Below, one piece after another: positions 1 through 5,512 of a DNA stretch of 5,512 bases (position 1 is its first letter; the number at the start of each line of letters is the position of its first letter). The notes beneath the pieces were generated by a model. The model ran no database searches, had not been told where the DNA came from, and worked only from the letters and a program-made list of their open reading frames with translations. Origin of the DNA: an uncultured Eubacterium sp. (GTDB taxonomy: Bacteria; Bacillota; Clostridia; Lachnospirales; Lachnospiraceae); contig CAJOOU010000071.1 in the NCBI GenBank assembly GCA_905236735.1, forward strand, positions 1-5,512. The letters run 5' to 3'. A program made the translations under genes and the position numbers.

Positions 1-671
1 AAATCCTCGGGCGTATGTGAATTCTTGCTTAAGAAGAGGTAATACGCACCGGTGGAAGGATTCTTGTAGAGGCTGTTTTTGCCGCTGTAAAAGCCTTCGA
101 CTACACGGGCAAGTTTTGCTACAGATGTAAGGTCATCAAATCGGTAAAGCTTTGTTATATCGGTTATGACCTGAGCCGCCGGCTGTGGGTTTGCCACAGG
201 GGTTTGGGCTGATGATTTACCCTTGTGACCCAAAGTCTCTGAGAGAGGAACAAATTCGGCCGGTTTTTCCGTGTCTTTGTCTGACTTCCTGCCGGTCATC
301 GTGTTAAATAAATCTATAATGTCATCGGCTGCTTCTAAGAGAGGCAGGGTATTTACATCGGAAAGTGGCGAGTCTTCGTCGTCTGCCGGTGAGAATTGCG
401 AAAATCTGGTGTCAAGCTCTTCGGGGTTTTCTACTTTGGTAATAATTAACAAAATATTTTCACTGCTTAAAGGGATTGCCTCAATCATGAGAGGAATATC
501 TTCGGCATCAAATCCATATTCATATGCTGCCTGCTGCATCATATCCCGAAATAAATCTTTTGCTTTATCTGTGCCATAGGCAAGCTCACTTAGCTTAATA
601 TGGCGGTCTGCAAGGTCTTCTTTGGTAAGAGTACAACGGATCTGGTTATCATTAATTTTTTCGATTTTCAT
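1..671 (-). CDS. mecA: Adaptor protein MecA (ClpC adaptor), 3' end cut by window edge
   Basis: In the family, MecA brings substrates to the ClpCP protease and promotes assembly of the ClpC hexamer in the cytosol. The minus-strand frame is open from the ATG at 671-669 to the left edge, giving 223 residues with no stop. The N-terminus begins MKIEKINDNQIRCTLTKEDL, followed by SELAYG (28-33), FRDMMQQA (41-48) and DIPLMIEAIPLSSE (58-71), all characteristic of clostridial MecA. Residues about 1-90 form the substrate-binding N-domain. An acidic, proline-containing linker (about 95-165) follows, then the ClpC-binding C-domain starts near residue 168 (ITDITKLYRFDDLTSVAKLA). Clostridial MecA proteins are roughly 220-260 residues, so only a short C-terminal piece should be missing. 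The start is supported by AAAGGATGTGAT (687-676), nearly the full anti-Shine-Dalgarno complement. The gene is divergent from the kinase operon. The family assignment is firm; the substrate is unknown. Confidence 0.95.
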   Translation of the reverse strand, partial: MKIEKINDNQIRCTLTKEDLADRHIKLSELAYGTDKAKDLFRDMMQQAAYEYGFDAEDIPLMIEAIPLSSENILLIITKVENPEELDTRFSQFSPADDEDSPLSDVNTLPLLEAADDIIDLFNTMTGRKSDKDTEKPAEFVPLSETLGHKGKSSAQTPVANPQPAAQVITDITKLYRFDDLTSVAKLARVVEGFYSGKNSLYKNPSTGAYYLFLSKNSHTPED

Positions 672-707
672 AAATATCACATCCTTTGTCTTCTATTTGT
701 TTTAACA

Positions 708-736
708 ATTATAATCAAAATGCACAAATATGTAAA
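708..736 (-). promoter_or_regulatory. SigA-type promoter of mecA
   Basis: Read on the minus strand, TTTACA (736-731) and a perfect TATAAT (713-708) are separated by exactly 17 bases. Transcription would start near 701, giving a leader of about 30 bases before the mecA ATG. One arm of the 13-bp inverted repeat (716-728) lies entirely inside the spacer, so a protein bound there would be expected to block RNA polymerase. Confidence 0.8.
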
Positions 737-792
737 GCCGGATAAATCTAAAATTTGTATAAACTTCACAAAAATGCTTTTTGTGCATTTTG
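716..792. repeat. 13-bp perfect inverted repeat in the divergent promoter region
   Basis: CAAAATGCACAAA at 716-728 is matched by its exact reverse complement TTTGTGCATTTTG at 780-792. The arm centres are 64 bases apart, close to six helical turns. The left arm sits between the -35 and -10 of the mecA promoter. The right arm ends five bases before the proposed -35 of the kinase operon. The position suggests paired operators of a regulator serving both directions, possibly through a loop. The repeat itself is seen; the regulatory role is inferred. Confidence 0.6.
767..785. promoter_or_regulatory. 19-bp dyad, possible operator
   Basis: CACAAAAA (767-774) and TTTTTGTG (778-785) are perfect 8-base inverted arms around a TGC centre. 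The right arm overlaps the right copy of the 13-bp inverted repeat. The CACAAA core therefore occurs three times here: plus strand at 723-728, plus strand at 767-772, and minus strand at 785-780. No stop-proximal context or T-tract terminator arrangement fits, so an operator is the more likely reading. Confidence 0.45.
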
Positions 793-797
793 CCATC

Positions 798-825
798 TTG
801 TAATTTATATCGGCCGGAATATAAT
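798..825 (+). promoter_or_regulatory. Putative promoter of the kinase operon
   Basis: A perfect TATAAT (820-825) lies 16 bases after TTGTAA (798-803), a 4/6 match to the -35 consensus. A start near 832 would leave a leader of about 40 bases before the kinase ATG. An alternative pair, TTGTGC (781-786) with TTTATA (804-809), overlaps it and is weaker. Confidence 0.55.
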
Positions 826-856
826 TACAAATGAGCCTGTATTGCAAAGCCTTTTT

Positions 857-864
857 AAAGGAGG
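857..864 (+). promoter_or_regulatory. Consensus ribosome binding site fixing the kinase start
   Basis: AAAGGAGG lies seven bases before the ATG at 872. This fixes the start there rather than at the in-frame ATG at 755, which has no such site, lies upstream of the proposed promoter and would add 39 residues unlike a kinase N-terminus. Confidence 0.9.
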
Positions 865-871
865 CGTTATA

Positions 872-2341
872 ATGGTAAATATACCTGAAGGATATGAGGG
901 TGCGGAGCTTTTGGGGAAAGGCACCGGTAGCACCTGTTATCTGGCCAGGCATACAAGACTCGGTCAAAATCGGGTAATCAAATGCAGTTCTTATGCATCA
1001 CCTTACGGAGAGCTTCTTAAAAAGGAGGCATCAATCCTTAAAAACCTGAGTTACCCGTCAATCCCAATTATTTATGATACCGGAGTTAAAGGTGATACCG
1101 TGTATCTGGTAGAAGAATATTGTCCGGGTGAGTCGCTTGGGGCATACATCTTATCGTGCACTAGGCCGGGTGAAGATGTAATAGCGGAAACAGCCCTTAC
1201 GGTATGCGAGGTCATTGAATATTTACACTCTCTTCCCAATCGTCCGCTTTTGTATCTGGACTTTAAGCCGGAACATCTGATTTTGAACGGTAACAGTATC
1301 AAACTGGTGGATTTCGGTTCGGCTGTTTTTAAGGGAGAAATCTCAAGGCCGGTAGGTGCAACGAAGGGATTTTCGGCACCGGAAATATTTGAAGGAAGTC
1401 TGCCTGATGAGAGAGCGGATGTGTTTGGCATTGGTGCGCTGATGTTTTATATGGCAACGGGAGGAGAGACTATATCCTATGAAGAGCATTTTGAAGCTCA
1501 GAAGATGAAATATGAGTGGAACTGCAACGAAAGACTGACTGCGATAATAAAAAAAGCAGTAAGCCGGGGTAGCAGAGACAGATATCCATCTGTGGCGGCT
1601 CTTAAGGATGAACTGACAAAAGCCCGGGAGAAAAAAGGCGAAGGAGCAAGCAGGACTTACGAGATTGCGGTGGTTGGCACAGGCAGACGAGTAGGGACAA
1701 GTCACCTGGCAATCTCGCTGTGTTGCTACTTGAATCACACGGGATATGACTGCGTATATTATGATGAAATGAATGTCGGGATTCTCGAAAAAATAAGAGA
1801 ATATAATAAGGCATTAAAGGTAAAAGGTGATTATTATACATATTCAGACTTTAAAGGGTGTCCGACTTATGGGACGGCTATAGAGCATGAAGAATACTGT
1901 GCTGATATATGTGTGAGAGATTACGGCAGCTTTAATGTGGATATAACAGACTGTCTTTACGGAGCCGACATGATATTTCTGGTGTGCGGCAGCAGGGAAT
2001 GGGAGCTTGAAGAAACCGAATATGCACTAAAGGTACTTAGAGCGCAGCGAAACCTTTGTGTTGTGTTAAACGGGACAAGTCCCCACAGAGCCGGATGGTT
2101 TTCGGCAAAATACAGGATAAGAACCTGCCTTTTCCCTGTAGATGACAGCCCGTTTGTTTTAAGCAGCGAGAAGATTAATTTCTTTGACAAAACAGTAGAC
2201 CCGGACGGGGGAAAAAGAATTGAAAAAAAGAGGAGGTTATTTACAAGAATCAAAGACATTTATTGCGGTTGGCTCATCCTCTCATGGAAACGGTTCAACC
2301 TACTTTTCTCTGGCCTTGTCAAATTATCTGGCAAATTATAG
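872..2341 (+). CDS. Hanks-type Ser/Thr kinase fused to a MinD/TadZ-like ATPase-like domain
   Basis: The 489-residue protein has no signal peptide or clear membrane segment over residues 1-460. Residues about 7-250 form a kinase domain: glycine loop GKGTGS (15-20), ATP-anchoring Lys37, helix-C Glu52, catalytic loop LDFKPEH (129-135) with Asp130 and Lys132, DFG (147-149), APE (169-171) and Asp183. HRD is changed to Tyr-Leu-Asp, and the metal-binding Asn is His135. Residues about 262-435 form a second domain with a beta strand, a P-loop-like VVGTGRRVGTS (267-277) lacking the Walker A lysine, and a DYG motif at 350-352. This resembles the SIMIBI/TadZ fold and the product of the next gene. No PASTA or other sensor domain is present. 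The last 122 bases overlap the next gene, and the tail beyond residue 450 may not be conserved. The likely role, inferred from context, is phosphorylation control of a Flp/Tad-type apparatus. Confidence 0.85.
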   Translation: MVNIPEGYEGAELLGKGTGSTCYLARHTRLGQNRVIKCSSYASPYGELLKKEASILKNLSYPSIPIIYDTGVKGDTVYLVEEYCPGESLGAYILSCTRPGEDVIAETALTVCEVIEYLHSLPNRPLLYLDFKPEHLILNGNSIKLVDFGSAVFKGEISRPVGATKGFSAPEIFEGSLPDERADVFGIGALMFYMATGGETISYEEHFEAQKMKYEWNCNERLTAIIKKAVSRGSRDRYPSVAALKDELTKAREKKGEGASRTYEIAVVGTGRRVGTSHLAISLCCYLNHTGYDCVYYDEMNVGILEKIREYNKALKVKGDYYTYSDFKGCPTYGTAIEHEEYCADICVRDYGSFNVDITDCLYGADMIFLVCGSREWELEETEYALKVLRAQRNLCVVLNGTSPHRAGWFSAKYRIRTCLFPVDDSPFVLSSEKINFFDKTVDPDGGKRIEKKRRLFTRIKDIYCGWLILSWKRFNLLFSGLVKLSGKL

Positions 2342-2819
2342 GAGAAAAAGGGTGTCGTTTTGTCAGATGGATGGTTCGGCGGAGATGAATGTGCTTAAAT
2401 CCCGGATTCCGTTTTTTACGGAAGACGAAGAAAAAGATTGTTTCTTTTTTCAAAATATCAGGATTTATCTAAAGGATTTCGGAGAAGATGCCACATGGCT
2501 TTATGCTGAGGATGCGGATTATGTGATAATGGATTTCGGAGTTCTGGGGAAAGATTTTCCCAAGGATTTTATCAGAGCGGACGAGAAGATTATTATCATA
2601 AACCAGTGTGCGTGGAAACATATAAGTACGGAGGCTGTTTTAAACTCCTGTGAATTATTTAAGAAAGGGAAATGGATTTTGGCGGCATTGCCATATTATT
2701 TGGATGAAGTGAAAGAAGTAAAAAGAGCACATGGATTTAATGTACATCCGATGCCTTATATTTCCAATCCTTTCAGCCTGAAGAAAAAAGAAATATCCGA
2801 ACTTGAAAAATATGCCTAG
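2220..2819 (+). CDS. MinD/TadZ (CpaE)-like P-loop protein, stand-alone
   Basis: The predicted protein has up to 199 residues. After a strand (SKTFIAV) comes a glycine-rich loop GSSSHGNGST (18-27), in the place of a deviant Walker A but with Ser26 where lysine is expected. The helix YFSLALSNYLAN follows. VIMDFG (102-107) is in the Walker B/switch II position, and EKIIIINQ (122-129) is a later core strand. TadZ/CpaE proteins are MinD relatives that mark the site of Tad pilus assembly, and atypical ATPase motifs are known in them. This copy lacks the N-terminal receiver-like domain of full TadZ. The only usual in-frame start is TTG at 2220, inside the kinase gene. A strong AGGAGG lies downstream of it, so the true start is uncertain; the conserved part begins near 2250. 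It is co-transcribed with the kinase upstream and the CpaB-like gene five bases downstream. Confidence 0.7.
   Translation: MKKRGGYLQESKTFIAVGSSSHGNGSTYFSLALSNYLANYRRKRVSFCQMDGSAEMNVLKSRIPFFTEDEEKDCFFFQNIRIYLKDFGEDATWLYAEDADYVIMDFGVLGKDFPKDFIRADEKIIIINQCAWKHISTEAVLNSCELFKKGKWILAALPYYLDEVKEVKRAHGFNVHPMPYISNPFSLKKKEISELEKYA
2228..2236 (+). promoter_or_regulatory. Strong ribosome site without a usual start codon after it
   Basis: AAGAGGAGG ends at 2236. In the frame of the TadZ-like gene the next codons are GGT, TAT, TTA (2241), CAA and GAA, none a normal start. TTA at 2241 is one base from TTG and stands directly before the conserved QESKTF segment. This suggests a lost start codon, a sequencing error, or a rare start. 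Confidence 0.5.
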
Positions 2820-2824
2820 GGAGG
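2818..2824 (+). promoter_or_regulatory. Ribosome site touching the TTG start of the CpaB-like gene
   Basis: AGGGAGG overlaps the stop codon of the previous gene (2817-2819) and ends immediately before TTG 2825. Zero spacing is unfavourable. In-frame ATT codons at 2828 and 2834 lie 3 and 9 bases downstream. Confidence 0.55.
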
Positions 2825-3691
2825 TTGATTAGAATTTTCAGGCACAGAAAAAAAGCACTGATATTGGCGGGTGTAATAGGAGCGTTATGTATGGGACTGC
2901 CAATGTTTGTATTTTGTACCTATCAGTATGGCAGAAGCAGGCAGCTGGAAAAAAGCCTGAGTACCTTTGAGGAAGAAAAAAGTCTTCAAAAGCAGGTGTC
3001 TGTCATTGTTGCAAAAAAGCCTCTTGATAGTGGACATGTAATAGAGGCTGCGGACATAAAAACCGTTACTCTGATTTTGGAAAACGGTGGTGATAAAGCT
3101 GATGACAGCGTGGAGAACTATGTTGGCAAAAGATGCAGACTCGATATTTCTGAGGGAAGCATATTGGGAGAATATGAGGTATATGAGGGAGAGGAGCAGG
3201 CAGATGATGAAAGGGTTACCGAAATCGATTATGCCGAAACGCCCACGGGTCTTAAAGAGGATGACCTTATCGATATCAGAATATTCTTTCCATCCGGAGA
3301 GGACTATGTGGTAGCTGCGCATAAACGCATAGAATCGCTGAACCTTGATGAAGACGGTAAGGTGAGTTCGTTTGAGATAATTGCGGATGAGAGCGAACTG
3401 CTGCATCTTGCAGGAGCATATGTGGACAGGTCAACATATACAGGCTGCAGCATTTATGCCATTAAATACCTTGATGATATACAGAATGGAGCCGAAGTGG
3501 ATTATCCGGTAAACCTTAGTGTGTTTACTTTGCTAAGCTGGGATCCGAATGTGGTCAGCAGGGTAGGGACAAAAGACAATGTCAGGAAGAGGGAAGTGCT
3601 TGAAAGTCATCTTCCTGGCGAAGAAGGAGCAGTGACGACGGAAGATGAATCACAGCTCGATGAGCAGCAGCTTTTATACCTTTTTGAATAG
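2825..3691 (+). CDS. CpaB/RcpC-like SAF-domain protein (Flp pilus assembly)
   Basis: The 288-residue protein has a basic N-terminus (RIFRHRKK), a membrane segment at about 11-33 and a short charged, coil-prone stretch (38-56). A SAF domain spans about 58-118, starting VSVIVAKKPLDSGHVIEAAD and ending in GKRCRLDISEGSIL. An extracellular region with strand-rich VVAAHKRIESLNL (162-174) and an acidic tail complete it. CpaB/RcpC proteins act in the envelope part of Tad pilus machines, and their SAF domain is thought to bind carbohydrate or cell wall. Topology should be one membrane pass with the bulk outside. TTG at 2825 directly abuts the GGAGG of the ribosome site, a poor spacing; ATT at 2834 has good spacing but is a rare start. 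The protein body is not affected. This is the last gene of the operon, followed by a terminator rather than tadA. Confidence 0.8.
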   Translation: MIRIFRHRKKALILAGVIGALCMGLPMFVFCTYQYGRSRQLEKSLSTFEEEKSLQKQVSVIVAKKPLDSGHVIEAADIKTVTLILENGGDKADDSVENYVGKRCRLDISEGSILGEYEVYEGEEQADDERVTEIDYAETPTGLKEDDLIDIRIFFPSGEDYVVAAHKRIESLNLDEDGKVSSFEIIADESELLHLAGAYVDRSTYTGCSIYAIKYLDDIQNGAEVDYPVNLSVFTLLSWDPNVVSRVGTKDNVRKREVLESHLPGEEGAVTTEDESQLDEQQLLYLFE

Positions 3692-3825
3692 GAATTTTTA
3701 GATATCACATATGTGCCCGGGAAGCAGTCAGGCAAACTATAAAAAGGCTTTATAAGGGCATGTAAAAGGTAATGGCTGCAAATCAAAAAAGACAAATCTA
3801 AAGAAAGGAAACTCAATATACGGTG
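3692..3825 (+). other. Non-coding 3' tail of the operon with small dyads
   Basis: No credible gene is present. The stretch contains a perfect 10-base palindrome CACATATGTG (3706-3715), TGCCC (3714-3718) facing GGGCA (3756-3760), and between them TATAAA (3738-3743) facing TTTATA (3749-3754). These could fold into a branched RNA hairpin upstream of the terminator. No known riboswitch class was recognised. A 9-codon ORF at 3772-3801 is judged chance. Confidence 0.3.
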
Positions 3826-3870
3826 AAAGAGACCGGCGGTGCATAAGCCGCAGGTCTCTTTTTTTCTTTT
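3826..3870 (+). terminator. Strong intrinsic terminator of the kinase-TadZ-CpaB operon
   Basis: AAAGAGACC (3826-3834) pairs with GGTCTCTTT (3853-3861), and GCGG (3836-3839) pairs with CCGC (3848-3851) across one G/A mismatch, leaving an 8-base loop. A T-rich tract runs from 3859 to 3870. It ends the operon after the CpaB-like gene. Confidence 0.9.
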
Positions 3871-3878
3871 ATAAACTG

Positions 3879-3887
3879 TGGTAGAAT
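3879..3887 (+). promoter_or_regulatory. Extended -10 promoter of the GH18 gene
   Basis: TGG followed by TAGAAT (3882-3887) forms an extended -10 element (TGn plus a 5/6 hexamer). No good -35 is seen: the position 17 bases upstream falls in the T-tract of the terminator. A start near 3894 gives a leader of about 27 bases. The ribosome site GGGAG (3911-3915) lies five bases before the ATG. Confidence 0.5.
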
Positions 3888-3920
3888 AACCAGGAAAATG
3901 TTTTTACTTTGGGAGATAAT

Positions 3921-5512
3921 ATGGCTAAAAGGAGAAAGAAAAAGAATTATAAACCGGTTGTCGTGGCAGCAGCGGTTTTAGTGGTTGCGGCAGCCGGTTT
4001 TATGGCAGCAATAATACATAAATACAGTCCGACCGGGACACAGATGGACCCAAACACCTACTTTTCGATTACGGAAGAGGAAGCGGAGGCCGGTTATGCG
4101 GCCGTGGTATTAAACGGGGAAGTACTCGATGATAAGGCGATTATAAAAGACGGGACAGTGTATCTAACGGTAGATACGGTTACAAACCGGATTAACAGCA
4201 GGTTTTATTGGGATGATACAGAGAAACTTTTGTTATATACGACTGCTGAGGATACCTATAAGGCGTATGCAGGTACAACTGACTATTATATATCGAATAC
4301 AGTCAATACTTATGACAAAACAATAGTGTTAAACGAAGATGGCAGTTACTATATAGACGCTGATTTCATCGGAGATAATTCGGTAATGGAGATAGCTGTA
4401 TTTGAAGAAGATGTCCCAAGAGCCGTAATAAATACCGAGTACGGCAGCCGGCAGGTTGTGGAAGTGACCGGAAAAACTGCGGCTGTAAGATACCAGGGCG
4501 GAATAAAAAGTGAGATACTTACCATTGCATCTTCGGGCGATGTCCTCACGGTAAAAGAGGAGTTCGACAACTGGTATGAAGTCATTACGGATGACGGATT
4601 TAGCGGATATGTAAATAAAAAGGCGGTAGGAGAACTTACGGATCTGACAGTCACATCGGATTATATACAAAGCGAGTATACTTCGATTTCGCTTGGAGAA
4701 AGTGTAAATCTGACATGGCATCAGGTGACGAATCAGACGGCAAATAACTATATTACTTCTACACTTGCAGAGGCTGTGGGGATAAATGTAATCTCACCCA
4801 CATGGTTTTATCTTAATGATGATGAAGGCAATATTAATTCCATAGCGTCAAGTGCCTATGTAACGGCCTGCCATGATAAAGGGATCCAGGTATGGGGGCT
4901 TGTCAGTGATTTTGAGGATTCTTCCGTAGATGAATCAAATGTTTTAAATGTCACTACTAACAGGGAGAGACTGGAGAGCAAACTTATAAGCGCAGCGATA
5001 GAATACAAGCTCGATGGAATCAATGTGGATTTTGAGTCTGTAGGAGCCGAAACAAAGGATGCATACATACAGTTTTTAAGAGAAATGTCAATTTTGTGCC
5101 GTAAATGCGGTATCATCCTTTCGGCAGACATCGTGACTCCGGCTTATGCGCCTGTTACTCTGGACTGGGAAGAAATGGGAGTCGTATGTGACTATGTAAT
5201 ACTGATGGCGTATGATGAACATTACAGCGGCAGCAGCGCCGGTTCGGTAGCATCTATCAGCTGGACACAGGAAGGCGCCGAGGCTTTGCTTTCATATGTG
5301 CCGGCAGAAAAGGCAGTACTCGGGGTTCCTTTTTACAGCAGATTATACAGACTTTACGAGGATGGAACGAGTGATTCGGAAGCAAAAAGTATGTCGGAAG
5401 CCAATGATTTTATGATCAGAAACGGGGTTAGCCCTGTTTATGACGAAACTACAGGGCAAAACTATGTAGAACTTGTATATAACAACACGACCTACCAGCT
5501 TTGGCTGGAGGA
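3921..5512 (+). CDS. Membrane-anchored SH3b/GH18 cell-wall glycosidase, 3' end cut by window edge
   Basis: The frame is open for 530 residues to the right edge. A basic start (MAKRRKKKNYK) and a hydrophobic segment at 13-32 without a lipobox suggest an uncleaved signal anchor. Residues about 60-150 (VVLNGEVLDDKAIIKDGTVY onward) resemble the copper-amine-oxidase-N-like domains common in clostridial surface proteins. Residues about 180-236 are a bacterial SH3-like domain (DNWYEVITDDGFSGYVNKKAV). The GH18 barrel starts near 262 (NLTWHQV). It has the active-site signature LDGINVDFE (364-372) with Glu372 as likely catalytic acid and MAYDEH (429-434) on a later strand. Asn368 replaces the middle Asp of DxxDxDxE, which the family pattern allows. 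Relatives such as SleL/YaaH cleave peptidoglycan glycan strands; this one would act outside the membrane on the wall. About 40-60 residues, including the last barrel strand, are probably missing. Confidence 0.88.
   Translation, partial: MAKRRKKKNYKPVVVAAAVLVVAAAGFMAAIIHKYSPTGTQMDPNTYFSITEEEAEAGYAAVVLNGEVLDDKAIIKDGTVYLTVDTVTNRINSRFYWDDTEKLLLYTTAEDTYKAYAGTTDYYISNTVNTYDKTIVLNEDGSYYIDADFIGDNSVMEIAVFEEDVPRAVINTEYGSRQVVEVTGKTAAVRYQGGIKSEILTIASSGDVLTVKEEFDNWYEVITDDGFSGYVNKKAVGELTDLTVTSDYIQSEYTSISLGESVNLTWHQVTNQTANNYITSTLAEAVGINVISPTWFYLNDDEGNINSIASSAYVTACHDKGIQVWGLVSDFEDSSVDESNVLNVTTNRERLESKLISAAIEYKLDGINVDFESVGAETKDAYIQFLREMSILCRKCGIILSADIVTPAYAPVTLDWEEMGVVCDYVILMAYDEHYSGSSAGSVASISWTQEGAEALLSYVPAEKAVLGVPFYSRLYRLYEDGTSDSEAKSMSEANDFMIRNGVSPVYDETTGQNYVELVYNNTTYQLWLE

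Noticed and set aside
271..579. Plus-strand 102-codon reading frame
   Set aside because: Serine-rich antisense shadow of mecA, which has clear family similarity on the other strand.
755..871. 39-residue N-terminal extension of the kinase from the ATG at 755
   Set aside because: No ribosome site, it crosses the dyad array and the proposed promoter, and the residues do not resemble a kinase. AAAGGAGG places the start at 872.
677..967. Minus-strand 96-codon frame across the intergenic region
   Set aside because: It overlaps the dyads, both promoters and the start of the kinase; no recognisable protein features.
2885..3406. Minus-strand 173-codon frame opposite the CpaB-like gene
   Set aside because: The plus strand encodes a convincing membrane segment plus SAF domain; the antisense frame has no family features and no ribosome site was noticed.
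3772..3801. Nine-codon ORF MAANQKRQI after AAAAGG
   Set aside because: Only two bases separate the possible ribosome site from the ATG, and the peptide has no recognisable feature; likely chance.
3692..3825. Possible c-di-GMP riboswitch before the terminator and GH18 gene
   Set aside because: The conserved GEMM bases could not be matched, and the element would lie before the terminator and upstream of the GH18 promoter rather than in its leader.
4329..4721. Minus-strand frame of 130 codons opposite the GH18 gene
   Set aside because: Shadow of the SH3b-GH18 coding frame.

Overview
The window looks like chromosomal DNA from a Gram-positive anaerobe of the Clostridia, most likely family Lachnospiraceae. 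This is inferred from the clostridial-type MecA adaptor, strong AAAGGAGG ribosome sites, moderate GC with AT-rich intergenic gaps, and a Lachnospiraceae-like Flp/Tad gene set. No RNA genes, mobile elements or CRISPR arrays were seen.

Layout. Bases 1-671 hold a minus-strand mecA (ClpC adaptor) cut off by the window edge before its stop codon. Bases 672-871 are a divergent intergenic region with a near-consensus mecA promoter, a plausible promoter for the rightward operon, and overlapping dyad repeats that look like operators. Bases 872-3691 are a compact plus-strand operon of three genes: a Hanks-type Ser/Thr kinase fused to a lysine-less P-loop ATPase-like domain, a stand-alone MinD/TadZ-like ATPase-like protein, and a membrane-anchored SAF-domain protein of the CpaB/RcpC type. 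Bases 3692-3920 are a non-coding tail ending in a strong intrinsic terminator, followed at once by a new promoter. From 3921 to the right edge runs an incomplete gene for a membrane-anchored cell-wall protein with an SH3b-like domain and a glycoside hydrolase family 18 domain.

How the genes may work together. A TadZ-like ATPase next to a CpaB-like protein is typical of Flp/Tad pilus loci, where these proteins place and build the envelope-spanning machine. Here they follow a cytosolic kinase that carries its own TadZ-like half, suggesting that phosphorylation controls pilus assembly or placement. No tadA, tadB, tadC, prepilin peptidase or obvious pilin is present, and the operon closes with a terminator, so the rest of the machine is either elsewhere or lost. 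The GH18 gene appears to be a separate unit. The most unusual points are the kinase-ATPase fusion with changed catalytic-loop residues, two successive P-loops without the usual lysine, non-standard start regions for the second and third operon genes, and the dyad array in the divergent promoter region.
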